Below, in pieces: positions 6,753 to 15,639 of a stretch of 64,000 bases of DNA (the stretch's first letter is position 1; every line of letters starts with the position of its first letter). The translations under genes and the position numbers were made by a program. This DNA is from Hyphomonadaceae bacterium (GTDB lineage: Bacteria; Pseudomonadota; Alphaproteobacteria; Rhizobiales; Hyphomicrobiaceae), in the NCBI GenBank assembly GCA_019747815.1, contig JAIEQJ010000026.1, positions 1 to 64,000 of the forward strand, in the 5' to 3' direction. The notes under the pieces are model-generated. The model was given only the letters and a program-made list of their open reading frames with translations. It searched no databases and was not told the origin of the DNA.

Positions 6753-7961
6753 CTACGCCGACGGCCGGCTGCCGAGCAGGGCCAGATAGGCCGCCTCCAG
6801 CGTCTGCTTGACGTGCGCCTCGGTGAAGCCTTGCAGCACGCGTAGCCGCGCGGCCGCCCCGAGACGGGCCCGCAGGTCCGCATCTCGCGCCAGACGCTCG
6901 AGCGCCTCGGCGAGGTGGGCCTGATCGCCGCGCGGCACCACCAGCCCTTCGACGCCGTCGCGAACGAAATGGCCGCCGCCGGCATCATCGGTCACCACCA
7001 GGGCCCGGCCGCAGGCGGCCGCCTCCAGCAGGGCGCGGGGCAGACCCTGGCTGCGCACCGCCGGCAACAGGCAAATCTCGGCGCGCCGCCACACTTCGCG
7101 CACGTCGGTGACGGGCTCGATGCGCCGCACGCCGGGATGCAGGCCCCATTGCGCGATGTCGCCCGGCGGCGTGGCATCGGCCGCGTCCGATGCATGCTCG
7201 CCCACCAACTCGAGCTGCAGGTTGACGCCGCGCGCCCACACGCGGTCGAAGGCCCGCATGAGCACGTCGACGCCGCTCGATGCCGTCATGCGTCCGATAT
7301 AGGCGGCAATCGGCATCTCGCTCTGCGACGGCGGCAGGACCGGGTAGACGTCGGGATCGACGCCGGCACCGCCCAGCACGGCGAACCGCGCCCCGGGATC
7401 GGCGCCCTGTGCCCGCAGGGGCGCAAGATCGTCGGGATTTTCCAACAGCACGAACGAGGCCGGCCTGCGGACCAGCGCAGCCACCAGCCGTGCCGGAGAC
7501 GGGCGATAGAGCCGCGCCAGACCGGTTGCGGGCTCGAGTCCATCGAGGGTTGGCAGGTGCACCATGACCTGCGGGCCCGCCACCAGCTTGAGCGCGAGGC
7601 CGCCGAGGGCCGCCGGCCTGACGCCGATGACGTGCATGGCATCGGCGTCCTCGGCTTCGAGGATGCGCGCAAGCTCCCAGGCGGCCAATGCGTCGCGGGC
7701 AGGGTTGCGCAGCGAAGCACGACAATCGAAGTCGGTGACGCCGGCACCGAGCCGCTCGATCTCGCCGAGACGGCCCGATGACCGGGCGACGACGACGACT
7801 TCCCGCGCCAGCTCGCGCAGCGCGGCAAGCAATGCCCGACAGTGCGACAGCACGAAGCCATCCTCGCCGGCCAGCAGCACGATCTTGCGGGCGAGCTTGG
7901 AGAACGGGCGAGGCTGTAAGCCAGGCTCCCCCGCATCCCGTTGCCTGTTGGTGCCCGCCAT
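6753..7961 (-). CDS. Glycosyltransferase, GT4-type GT-B fold
   Basis: A 402-aa glycosyltransferase with the two Rossmann-like domains of the GT-B fold. The N-terminal acceptor domain begins VLLAGEDGFVLSHCRALLAAL; the C-terminal nucleotide-sugar domain begins near AAYIGRMTASSGVDVLMRAF and contains the EX7E-like helix (SQGLPRALLEAAACGRALVVTDDAGG, spread over about 26 residues) that holds the donor sugar. It should transfer a hexose from an NDP-sugar to a lipid- or surface-linked acceptor. No membrane segment is visible. The open frame can be extended five codons to a TTG at 7976, but the ATG at 7961 is preferred. It stands alone, divergent from the LLM gene; acceptor and donor are unknown. Confidence 0.85.
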   Translation of the reverse strand: MAGTNRQRDAGEPGLQPRPFSKLARKIVLLAGEDGFVLSHCRALLAALRELAREVVVVARSSGRLGEIERLGAGVTDFDCRASLRNPARDALAAWELARILEAEDADAMHVIGVRPAALGGLALKLVAGPQVMVHLPTLDGLEPATGLARLYRPSPARLVAALVRRPASFVLLENPDDLAPLRAQGADPGARFAVLGGAGVDPDVYPVLPPSQSEMPIAAYIGRMTASSGVDVLMRAFDRVWARGVNLQLELVGEHASDAADATPPGDIAQWGLHPGVRRIEPVTDVREVWRRAEICLLPAVRSQGLPRALLEAAACGRALVVTDDAGGGHFVRDGVEGLVVPRGDQAHLAEALERLARDADLRARLGAAARLRVLQGFTEAHVKQTLEAAYLALLGSRPSA

Positions 7962-8290
7962 GCGGCCGCTCGCCAAACCGAAAGACAGCTCTGACAGAAG
8001 CTTGCCGGCAGAAGCTTAGCGGTGACGGCCCGATGCAAAAAGAGGCGGGTCGCGTGCCCGCTGCAGCACCTGAGCGCAAGGAAGCGCACAAAAAAGTGAT
8101 GCGCGCGCGGGCGCGCCAGCCCGCCGCCCCAGCCCGTTGGCCGCCCAGCGCATCCCATGCGCCCGCCATCGGCCGACCGGCGCAACCAACGCCGTCGGAG
8201 ACCCGCGGCCTGCGCCCTGCGCGGCGGCTCGTTTCTCAGGGAGCGGATTGGGTCCTATGATGGCGGCGAAACGCAACCCGGGGGAGCCCC
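7962..8290. other. Intergenic stretch between divergent glycosyltransferase and LLM genes
   Basis: About 330 bp without a credible gene. It must hold both divergent promoters. CAGAAGCTT occurs twice 14 bases apart near 8000-8018, and the rest is very GC-rich; no defined operator or RNA motif was recognised. Confidence 0.6.
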
Positions 8291-9598
8291 ATGCAGTTTG
8301 GCATCTTCTACGAGCATCAGTTGCCGCGCCCGTGGGTCGAGGGCGCCGAGCTCAGGCTGTTTCAGGAAGCGCTCGACCAGGTCGAGCTGGCGGACAGGCT
8401 CGGGCTCGACTACGCGTGGGAGGTCGAGCATCACTTCCTGGAGGAATATTCGCATTCCTCGGCGCCGGAGGTGTTTCTGGCCGCCTGCTCGCAGCGCACC
8501 AAGCGCATCCGGCTCGGCCATGGCATCGTGCTGATGCCGCCCGGCTACAATCATCCCGCCCGCGTCGCCGAGCGCATCGCCACGCTCGATCTGGTCTCCA
8601 ACGGCCGCGTCGAATGGGGCACCGGCCAGAGTGCCTCGGCCGCCGAGCTCGGCGGTTTCGGCATCCACCCGGATGAGCGCCACGCCATGTGGCTGGAGGC
8701 GACGGCGGAAGCCGCCAATATGCTGGTGATGGACCCCTATCCCGGCTACCAGGGCAAGTACTTTTCCATGCCCTGTCGCAACCTGGTGCCCAAGCCGGTG
8801 CAGAAGCCGCATCCGCCGCTGTGGGTCGCCTGCTCGAAACGCGACACCATCCACCAGGCGGCGCGGCACGGCCTTGGTGCGCTCACCTTTGCCTTCATCG
8901 ACCAGGGCGAGGCGGTGAAGTGGGTGCATGAATACTACGACATCATCAAATCGGACGCGTGCGTGCCGCTGGGCCATACGGTCAATGCCAATGTGGCCAT
9001 GGTGGCGGGGTTCTCCTGCCATTCCGACGGCGAGGAGGCCCGGCGCCGCGGCCTCGATGGCTTTCGCTTCTTCGGCTATGCGCTCGGCCATCATTACATC
9101 TTCGGCGACCACATCCCGGGGCGCACCAGCATCTGGGCCAACTACGAGAAGGCGCGCGATCTCTTGCCCATGTCGCCGGGCGCCGGCGGCATCGGCACCC
9201 CGGACGAGATCACCGCCAACATGCGGCGCTTCGAGGAGGCGGGTGTCGACCAGGTAGTCTTCCTGCAGCAGGGCGGCCGGAACGAGCACGCGCACATTTG
9301 CGCCTCCCTGGAGCTGTTCGCCGCGTCCGTGATGCCGGCCTTCAAGGCACGCCATGCCGCGCGTGAAGCAAAGAAACGGGCCGAGCTGGCGCCCTACATT
9401 GCGCGTGCGCTGGCCCGCAAGAGCCTGCGGGCGCCGCTTGCCGACGGCGATATCCCGCCCGTCGCCGCGCTCGGCCGGCAGCAGGCGCAGCAGGAGTCCG
9501 CCGACGGCAAGACCGCCAACTTCGGCCGCGGCAGCGAGATGCAGGTGCCGCTCGAAGATCCGCTGAAGACGCTCCCGACGCCTCCGCCCTCCGCCTGA
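8291..9598 (+). CDS. LLM-class flavin-dependent oxidoreductase
   Basis: A 435-aa luciferase-like monooxygenase (bacterial luciferase TIM-barrel superfamily). Signatures are the N-terminal FGIFYEHQLP, the second-strand WEVEHHFLEEY, RIRLGHGIVLMPP, RVAERIATLDLVSNGRVEWGTG, and WVACSKRDTIHQAARHGLGAL. These enzymes use reduced FMN from a separate reductase to oxidise aldehydes, sulfonates, alkanes or other small organics; the substrate is not readable. The catalytic barrel ends around residue 365; the last 70 residues are a charged, Ala/Gln-rich tail ending PTPPPSA, which most homologues lack or have shorter. GGGGGAG four bases upstream supports the ATG. It is a single-gene unit ended by hairpins at 9607-9753. 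Confidence 0.88.
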   Translation: MQFGIFYEHQLPRPWVEGAELRLFQEALDQVELADRLGLDYAWEVEHHFLEEYSHSSAPEVFLAACSQRTKRIRLGHGIVLMPPGYNHPARVAERIATLDLVSNGRVEWGTGQSASAAELGGFGIHPDERHAMWLEATAEAANMLVMDPYPGYQGKYFSMPCRNLVPKPVQKPHPPLWVACSKRDTIHQAARHGLGALTFAFIDQGEAVKWVHEYYDIIKSDACVPLGHTVNANVAMVAGFSCHSDGEEARRRGLDGFRFFGYALGHHYIFGDHIPGRTSIWANYEKARDLLPMSPGAGGIGTPDEITANMRRFEEAGVDQVVFLQQGGRNEHAHICASLELFAASVMPAFKARHAAREAKKRAELAPYIARALARKSLRAPLADGDIPPVAALGRQQAQQESADGKTANFGRGSEMQVPLEDPLKTLPTPPPSA

Positions 9599-9606
9599 TG
9601 CAGGGC

Positions 9607-9753
9607 CTCGCAGCAGGCCCCTGCGAGCCGCGCATGGGCCCGGAGAAACCGGGCCGGTCTCAGCCAACGGGCCGGTGTTGCTCCGACCCAAGGTTGCATC
9701 ACCTCGGGAGATGTCGGGCATTCGGACGGGGGGAGGCAAATCCGAATGCCCGA
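9607..9753. terminator. Three hairpins in series between convergent genes
   Basis: Perfect stems occur at 9607-9613/9621-9627 (CTCGCAG), 9637-9643/9649-9655 (GGCCCGG) and 9714-9726/9741-9753 (13 bp, TCGGGCATTCGGA). They lie between the rightward LLM gene and the leftward Spy-like gene. The last is long enough to block transcription from either side, but none has a strong T tract, so terminator function is inferred from position and stem stability. Confidence 0.55.
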
Positions 9754-9819
9754 CGCCGACCGGGCTCGGGAGGCAAACCCGGTCAAGACGGCAACGCGCG
9801 GGATGCGCGCCTTCCGTCG

Positions 9820-10347
9820 CTACCTTGGCTCGCCGCGCGGCGCAGAATGCTGCGCCCAGCGATGATCGCGAAGGCGGCCCAGGCCCGCGCCTGGCCGCAA
9901 GACAACGCTTGCAACCGCCTTCTGGTCATCCGTCAGGGAGGCATAGAGCGGTTTGATGGCCTCGGCGTAGGCCTTCATGCGCTCCGCGCGCTTGGTCATG
10001 CGCTCGCTGGCGCGATCGAGGCGATCGGGCAGGGATGCACTTTGCTCGGCCGCACCCTGCTGGCGCCGCTCGCGGCGCTCCGCGCGGGCCTGCTGCCGCG
10101 CGGCGAATGACGCCCGCATGTGCTCTTCCACGGGCATCCAGAGCTTGAGCTGGGCATCGCTGAGCTTGAGGGCCGCCTTGATCATGGCGATGCGGCCATC
10201 CTGCAGTCTGGCGAGCGTTTCGGCGGAGGGACCGTCGGCAGACGCCGGCGGCTGGCCTTGACCTTGGGTTTGGGCGAGCACCGCAGCGGCGGGGATGCCG
10301 GCCGCCAGCACGGCCGGCACGACGAACTTGAACAGGTGCGTTTTCAT
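9820..10347 (-). CDS. Spy/CpxP-like periplasmic protein with LTxxQ motif
   Basis: A 175-aa exported helical protein. A signal peptide (VVPAVLAAGIPAAAVLAQ, residues 9-26) precedes a Gln/Pro-rich spacer and a helical region with two LTxxQ-like hairpins: LKLSDAQLKLWMPVEEHMRA and PLYASLTDDQKAVASVVL. The middle is strongly charged (ARQQARAERRERRQQ). Spy-type proteins are periplasmic chaperones or metal/envelope-stress sensors. The C-terminal tail (PGAGLGRLRDHRWAQHSAPRG) is basic and unlike the family. The ATG at 10347 follows AAGGAG; frames further upstream have shadow composition. It is divergent from the coiled-coil lipoprotein gene. Confidence 0.78.
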   Translation of the reverse strand: MKTHLFKFVVPAVLAAGIPAAAVLAQTQGQGQPPASADGPSAETLARLQDGRIAMIKAALKLSDAQLKLWMPVEEHMRASFAARQQARAERRERRQQGAAEQSASLPDRLDRASERMTKRAERMKAYAEAIKPLYASLTDDQKAVASVVLRPGAGLGRLRDHRWAQHSAPRGEPR

Positions 10348-10643
10348 GTCTCTGCGTCTCCTTCGAGGGGTGATGCCTCGGCCTGTGATCATCACAGGGA
10401 AACGCTGGGCCCGTGGACGCCCGTCGCCGCCGCGCATGAAAAACTGTCCATGCCGGGAGGCCCGCGAAGCCCGTGGCGCTGTCGAAAGTTGCATTTGAGG
10501 CACGCACGCCAAAAACCCGAAGGCGCGCGATTGTCATTTCTCGACCCCGGGAGGAAGAATGCCGCAAGCAGATTGTACGTAAGAAGTGGGATTGCCCCCG
10601 AACTGAGTGTTCGGCGTTTGATTTGATCGTTTGATATTGGGGG

Positions 10644-11990
10644 ATGGCTGTGTTGGCGTATTGCGTACGCGCGGCGGCGCGTTTTCCCGTCCGACCAATC
10701 CTAGTCCGACCAATCCTAGGTGTATCCATCGGCGCGATTGCAGCGGGCTGCATGACAGCACCCGAGTTTCCTCGGCGTGTCAGCGTGGCTGAGGTCGTGC
10801 ACAACGCGCGCTGCGAGCTCTATGCCGCTGTCCAGGAGCGGGGGCAGCAATACCCTTGGTTGAAGGAATGGGCTGCCGCGTTCGATTTCTCGTTCGTCGT
10901 AGATCGCGACGCCAATGCCACCACGGATACGGCCTACTTGCTTCCGATCCACTTCGGCACCTTCGGGCTCGGCCTCAAGGCCAATCTGAAGCAGAAGGCA
11001 AAAGGCACCTATACGGTCAGCTACAAGCTCCTGAAAGGACTGGGGAAGGGGTCGGAAGCCCACTGCGGCGCGGACTACAGCGCGGCCTTTGCATCCCACA
11101 GACTGCTGAGTGGCGAGATCGGCTTGCAGCGATGGGTCAATGACGTTGTTCCGCAACTGGAGGCCGCGCAAATCCAAAACGCGACCAGCCGTGAATCCAA
11201 GGAAAGCAGGGGCCGAAGGGCGGCGACGGGCGAAGTGACCGGTGTCGGCTACACCATAGAGTTCGGTATCACCGCAGACGGAACGCTGCTGCCCAGTTGG
11301 GCTCTTGCCTATCCGGACAAGAGGCAATTCAAGCCGGGCTTCGGTGTCACGCTCTCCGAAGCGGTCACCCACAAGCTGGTGGTCGCCATGACCCCCATCC
11401 CGCTGCAGACCGATCCCAAGGACAAATCAGGTGTGAGCGCCATCGAGGATGGCAAGGAGGTCATCATTGCGCGGCGGGTCTGCATCATCGACAACCCGAA
11501 ATCAAATCAGTGCAAATTCGAGGAGGACCGGGCCGCAAGCGAAGCCGCGGAGAAAGCGCGCTTGGCCAAGAAGGACAGCGTGGAGAAGAAGCAGACCGAG
11601 GACAAGACCAAGCGAGAGGTCCAACTCCTGGAAACGATGCTGCCCGCCCAGGTGAAAACCGAGTTGCGCAATGTTCCCAAATCGCGCCTTCCCAACTTGA
11701 GCGAGAGCGAGGTCCAGACCATGACGCTGGCTCTGCCGGCTGACGAGAAGGATCTGTTCAACAAGTACCTGGATGCGCAGGCGCGCGCCGCGGAAGCCGC
11801 AAAGCAGCGCAAGGATGCCGATGAGGCGTATCGGCAAGCCGAGAAGGAGCGTCGCCTGCGGCAGGAGGAAAATCGAGCTGCAGCCGACGCAGGCAGGGCG
11901 CGCGCCCGGGCGGAAGCCGAGAGCGAGGCCTCGCGAAGACTTGATCAGCTGATCCAGCAGCAATTGCTGCGGGATGCCCTGCGACCGTAG
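10644..11990 (+). CDS. Hypothetical lipoprotein with C-terminal coiled coil
   Basis: Not recognised as a named family. The 448-aa product begins with a signal sequence ending in a lipobox-like IAAGC (Cys near residue 36), so it is probably a lipoprotein. Residues 40-270 look beta-rich, with exposed-strand patterns such as GTYTVSYKLLKG and GYTIEFGITADGTLLPSW. From about residue 290 the sequence is a long charged coiled coil (Glu/Lys/Ala-rich). It ends in ASRRLDQLIQQQLLRDALRP, a tail shared with the next gene. GGGGG abuts the ATG at 10644; a GTG at 10650 would have better spacing and may be the true start. Two 15-bp direct repeats (GTCCGACCAATCCTA) encode V-R-P-I-L twice in the signal region. 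The 296 bp upstream hold no other gene. Confidence 0.68.
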   Translation: MAVLAYCVRAAARFPVRPILVRPILGVSIGAIAAGCMTAPEFPRRVSVAEVVHNARCELYAAVQERGQQYPWLKEWAAAFDFSFVVDRDANATTDTAYLLPIHFGTFGLGLKANLKQKAKGTYTVSYKLLKGLGKGSEAHCGADYSAAFASHRLLSGEIGLQRWVNDVVPQLEAAQIQNATSRESKESRGRRAATGEVTGVGYTIEFGITADGTLLPSWALAYPDKRQFKPGFGVTLSEAVTHKLVVAMTPIPLQTDPKDKSGVSAIEDGKEVIIARRVCIIDNPKSNQCKFEEDRAASEAAEKARLAKKDSVEKKQTEDKTKREVQLLETMLPAQVKTELRNVPKSRLPNLSESEVQTMTLALPADEKDLFNKYLDAQARAAEAAKQRKDADEAYRQAEKERRLRQEENRAAADAGRARARAEAESEASRRLDQLIQQQLLRDALRP

Positions 11991-12112
11991 GCTCGGCGTC
12001 GATCCCTCGTCCACTTTCTTGCCGCCCTTCTGGCTACTTTTGGAAAGACGGAGCACCTATATAGCTCAGGCATCGAGCCGCTCTAGAATGTTGGCATCAG
12101 GAGATCGTTCTC

Positions 12113-12424
12113 ATGGCCAAGCGCGCTGTGCCCTCCAGATTTTCGACCATCCTCGCATGGGTTGCCCTTGCAGCCGGCGGCCTCCTCTCCCCCACCGTCT
12201 TGAAGGCGGACGATGATGCGGAGCAGCGGGTGCGGGCTGCAGAAGAAAGAGCGAAGGCCGCCGAAAAGCGCGCGATGGATGCGGAAAACCGGCTGAAGGC
12301 CATGGCCCGCAAGGACGCGCGCAGGCGCGCGCGCGATGTCGACCCTGAGGCCGAAAGGGAGGCCTCACGCCGATTGGATGAGATGATCACGCGGCAATAC
12401 CTGAGGGATGCCGGCCGCCGGTAG
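12113..12424 (+). CDS. Small secreted coiled-coil protein
   Basis: Not recognised as a named family. The 103-aa product has a signal peptide (FSTILAWVALAAGGLL, likely cut before ADDD) and then one long heptad-like helix with repeated A-E-x-R-A units (EQRVRAAEERAKAAEKRAMD). The last 22 residues (EASRRLDEMITRQYLRDAGR) closely match the end of the 448-aa lipoprotein 122 bp upstream. AGGAG nine bases before the ATG supports the start. Both genes face the same way and probably share a process in the envelope; the common tail may be a docking or oligomerisation element. Function unknown. Confidence 0.68.
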   Translation: MAKRAVPSRFSTILAWVALAAGGLLSPTVLKADDDAEQRVRAAEERAKAAEKRAMDAENRLKAMARKDARRRARDVDPEAEREASRRLDEMITRQYLRDAGRR

Positions 12425-12450
12425 GCCAGGCGCCGCCGAGCCGATCTCGA

Positions 12451-14376
12451 TCAGGGGACGCGCTCAAGGGGAGCGTCTTCAGCCCGCGCCTGTGCCGCCT
12501 CATAGGCTTCGCTGGCGGCCAGCCACCGCGTCTCTGCCGCCTCGCGTGCGCGCTCGGCCTCGCCGCGCTCGCGTGCCAGCGCCTGCGCCTTCAGCGGGTC
12601 GCGGATGTAGAGGGCGCTGTCGGCAAGCGCCGCATCGATGGCGGCAATCGTCTTGCTGAGGCGATCGATCTCCGCTTCGGCCTTGGTGACGGCCTTCTTC
12701 AACGGGGCGAGCGCAGCGCGGCGCTCGGCGGCCTGCCGGCGCGCTTCCAAGGGCGTCGGCCTGGCGCCGTTCCCCTTCGGCTTGGCCCGCGGCGCGTTGG
12801 GGTCGGCGCCCCGCTCGGCCAGGCATTGGGCGCGGTAGGTGTCCATGTCGCCGTCGTAGCTGCGCACCGTGCCGCTGCGCACGATCCACAGGCGGTCGGC
12901 GCAGGCGTCCATCAGATGGCGGTCGTGGCTGATCAGGATGACGGCGCCTTCAAAGGCGTTGAGGGCGCGCACCAGGGCCTCGCGCGCGTCGACGTCGAGA
13001 TGGTTGGTGGGCTCGTCCAGGATCAGCAGATGCGGGCCGTGAAACGTCGCCAGCGCGAACAGCAGCCGCGCCTTCTCGCCGCCCGACAGGCTCTCGGCCT
13101 TGGTGTCGGCCTTCTCCACCCCGAAGCCGAGCGCGCCGAGCCTGGCGCGGCGCTGGGCCTCGGTGGCAGCGGGCATCAGGTCGAGCATGTGCTGATAGGG
13201 CGTCTTGCCGGCGGGCAGATCGTCCATCTGATGCTGGGCGAAATAGCCGACGACGATCTTGTCGGAGGCATAGCGCCTGCCCGCCATGGCGGGCAGTCGG
13301 CCGCTGACCAGCTTAGCGAAGGTGCTCTTGCCGTTGCCGTTGGCGCCGAGCAGGCCGACGCGGTCGTCGGCATCGAGCCGCAGGTCCAGGCCCTGCAGCA
13401 CTGGCGCGTTGGCGGCATAGCCTGCGGCGGCGCCCTCCAGGCGGATGAGCGGGCTGGCAAAGGCCTTGGCCGGGTTGGGAAACAGGAACGGCGCCACCCG
13501 CTCCTCGATCTGCTCGGCGATGGGCTGCATGCGGGCCAGCGCCTTGACGCGGCTCTGGGCCTGGCTGGCCTTCGAGGCCTTGGCCTTGAAGCGGGCGATG
13601 AACGCCTCGATGTGGCGGCGCTCGTCGTCCTGCTTCTTCTTGAGCTTCAGATCGAGGCGCTGCTTCTCGCGGCGCGTCTCCTCGAACTGGTCGTAGCCGC
13701 CCGTGTAGAGGGTCAGCTTGCCCTGCGCGAGATGCAGGATGGACGTGACGGAGCGGTTCAGCAGCTCGCGGTCGTGGCTGACGATCAGGACCGTGTGCGG
13801 GTAGTCGCGCAGATAGTCCTCCAGCCACAGCGTGCCTTCCAGGTCGAGGTAGTTGGTGGGCTCGTCGAGCAGCAGCAGGTCGGGTTCGGTGAACAGCATG
13901 GCGGCCAGCGCCACGCGCATGCGCCAGCCGCCCGAATACTCCGCGCAGGGCCGCTGCTGGGCCGCCTCGTCGAAGCCGAGGCCCGCCAGGATGCGCGCGG
14001 CCCGCGAGGGCGCGGCGTGGGCGTCGATGTCGGCGAGCCGCTCGTGGATGTCGGCGATGCGGCCGGGCTCCTGCGCCGTTTCCGCCTCGGCCAGCAGGCG
14101 GGCGCGCTCCGTGTCGGCGGCGAGCACGAACTGGATCAGGCTTTCCGGCCCGCCCGGCGCTTCCTGCGCCACCCAGCCGATGCGGGTGGCGCGCGGCACG
14201 GTGATGCCGCCGTCATCGGGGTGCAGCTCGCTCGCGATCAGCCGCAGCAGCGTGGTCTTGCCGGAGCCGTTGCGGCCGACGAAGCCGACCTTGTGCCCCG
14301 CCGGAATGCCCGCCGTGGCCCTGTCGAAGATGGTCCGCCCCTCGATGCGGTAGGTGAGCTCGTTGATATGCAGCAT
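12451..14376 (-). CDS. ABC-F family ATPase (YheS/Uup-like)
   Basis: A 641-aa soluble protein with two ABC nucleotide-binding domains and no membrane segment, the mark of ABC-F translation factors. Domain 1 (about 1-240) has Walker A GRNGSGKT, signature SGGWRMRVALA and Walker B LLLLDEPTNYLDLE. A charged linker helix with LKLKKKQDDERRHIEAF follows, and domain 2 (about 310-530) has GANGNGKST, LSGGEKARLLFALA and LLILDEPTNHLD. The C-terminal 110 residues form a coiled-coil tail, as in YheS and Uup. Such proteins bind the ribosomal E site and rescue or tune stalled ribosomes. The ribosome site before the ATG is weak. It converges with the small coiled-coil gene. Confidence 0.92.
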   Translation of the reverse strand: MLHINELTYRIEGRTIFDRATAGIPAGHKVGFVGRNGSGKTTLLRLIASELHPDDGGITVPRATRIGWVAQEAPGGPESLIQFVLAADTERARLLAEAETAQEPGRIADIHERLADIDAHAAPSRAARILAGLGFDEAAQQRPCAEYSGGWRMRVALAAMLFTEPDLLLLDEPTNYLDLEGTLWLEDYLRDYPHTVLIVSHDRELLNRSVTSILHLAQGKLTLYTGGYDQFEETRREKQRLDLKLKKKQDDERRHIEAFIARFKAKASKASQAQSRVKALARMQPIAEQIEERVAPFLFPNPAKAFASPLIRLEGAAAGYAANAPVLQGLDLRLDADDRVGLLGANGNGKSTFAKLVSGRLPAMAGRRYASDKIVVGYFAQHQMDDLPAGKTPYQHMLDLMPAATEAQRRARLGALGFGVEKADTKAESLSGGEKARLLFALATFHGPHLLILDEPTNHLDVDAREALVRALNAFEGAVILISHDRHLMDACADRLWIVRSGTVRSYDGDMDTYRAQCLAERGADPNAPRAKPKGNGARPTPLEARRQAAERRAALAPLKKAVTKAEAEIDRLSKTIAAIDAALADSALYIRDPLKAQALARERGEAERAREAAETRWLAASEAYEAAQARAEDAPLERVP

Positions 14377-14466
14377 GGGCGCAAGGCAATAGCGGAACGG
14401 GGCCGAAATGTCATGGGTGAGCGTCCGGCATGGCGCATGCCGCCGCCGGCGGGGTCGCTCCGCTCC

Positions 14467-15309
14467 TCATGCGGGCCTCGATTGGCCGTTCTCGGCGAAG
14501 CTGAGGCAGGCGTCCAAAATCGCGCGCAGCGTGGCTTGGAGTGCGGCGGCGAAGCCGGGATCGTAGGGCACCGGCCAGCTGCGCTCGTCGACCGAGCCGA
14601 TCGGCTCGCGCAGATAGCCGCGGCAGGCCAGCACCATCTGCACGGCATGCACGCCGCGCTCCGGCGCGCCGTAGTGACGGGTGATGTAGCCACCCTTGAA
14701 GCGGCCATCGATGACGGCGGAGAACCGGCTCGCGCTGGCAATGGCCGCGATCGGCTCGGCAAGGTCCATGTCGCAGGATAGGCCGGCGTTGGTGCCGATG
14801 CTGATGACCGGCAGCTCGCCGGGAAACAGGCGGGGAATGATGGAGCGGATGGCGTGGCAGTCATACAGGGCGATGCGCGCGTGCCGCCCGCGCAGGCGTT
14901 GGATCTCGGCGGCGAGGGCGGCGTGGTAGGGGTGAAAGTAGGTGGCGATGCGCCGTGAGACTTCCGCCGCCTCGGGCGCCAGGCCCGGGCGCCACAGCGC
15001 CTCGCCGTCGAAGGTCGTGGCGGGCACCAGCTCGGTGGCGGCCTGGCCGGGGTCGAGCGGCACGCCGGAGGGATCGCGATTGACGTCGATCACGGTGCGC
15101 GAGATCGCCGTGTGGATGGTGGTGGCCCCCAGCTCGCGCACGAAACCGTAGAGCTTGTCGATCCACCAGTCGCAATCCTTGCGCGCCAGCCACGGCGAGA
15201 CGCAGCACGCCTCGATGTCGGGCGGAATCTCGGTCCCCGTGTGCGGAAGGCTGACGATCAGCGGCGCCTCGCGCTGTTCGACGGTGAGCCAGCTCGGGTG
15301 ATCCGCCAT
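14467..15309 (-). CDS. hutG: N-formylglutamate deformylase
   Basis: A 280-aa zinc-type N-formylglutamate amidohydrolase, the last step of the five-step histidine degradation route, giving glutamate and formate. Family signatures: PLIVSLPHTGTEIPPDIE near the N-terminus, KDCDWWIDKLYGF, SRTVIDVNRDPSG, LYDCHAIRSIIPRLFPGELP and FKGGYITRHYG. The ATG at 15309 is chosen because GGAGGG lies five bases before it; the GTG at 15315 overlaps that site. No other hut gene is in the window, so the rest of the pathway must lie elsewhere. It sits 90 bp from the ABC-F gene on the same strand. Confidence 0.88.
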   Translation of the reverse strand: MADHPSWLTVEQREAPLIVSLPHTGTEIPPDIEACCVSPWLARKDCDWWIDKLYGFVRELGATTIHTAISRTVIDVNRDPSGVPLDPGQAATELVPATTFDGEALWRPGLAPEAAEVSRRIATYFHPYHAALAAEIQRLRGRHARIALYDCHAIRSIIPRLFPGELPVISIGTNAGLSCDMDLAEPIAAIASASRFSAVIDGRFKGGYITRHYGAPERGVHAVQMVLACRGYLREPIGSVDERSWPVPYDPGFAAALQATLRAILDACLSFAENGQSRPA

Positions 15310-15639
15310 CAGCACCCTCCAACGTCATCCTCTTCCCCCTCTCCCCACTCTTCCGTAGGGAGAGGGCCGGGGTGAGGGGCTGCCACAGCTCGACGGCGGC
15401 GAACCCAGCCGCCCCTCACTCTACCCCTCTCCCCGTGAAGAACGGGGAGACGGAACAGGCCGGCAGCGGCGCATGGGGAGCAAGATAGCGATCATCGTCG
15501 CGATGCGGAACCAAGGCCCGCGGCACACTCCGGTCGCGCTTCACGGTGCGCGGGACGGCGTGAAGGTCCAGCCCTGACCGCCCGACACGCGCTGACGGGC
15601 CGTTTCCGTTCTGCCGGCGTTGGCGGCCATTGAGCTCGT
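15310..15639. other. Intergenic stretch with stacked hairpin repeat
   Basis: About 330 bp between the degP-like stop and the hutG start, both leftward. The left half (15460-15639) shows nothing distinct. The right half is filled by the three-hairpin element at 15337-15450. Confidence 0.65.
15337..15450. repeat. CCCTCTCCC-type multi-hairpin intergenic repeat
   Basis: Three perfect 9-bp stems: CCCTCTCCC (15337-15345) with GGGAGAGGG (15358-15366); GTGAGGGGC (15372-15380) with GCCCCTCAC (15411-15419); TCTCCCCGT (15428-15436) with ACGGGGAGA (15442-15450). Polypyrimidine/polypurine elements of this kind are common dispersed repeats in proteobacterial genomes. It is the only copy in this window and differs from the TGTCATCCCGG family. 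Confidence 0.7.

Noticed and set aside
12826-14781. 651-codon plus-strand frame opposite the ABC-F gene
   Set aside because: Shadow composition and no motif; the minus frame has both ABC cassettes.
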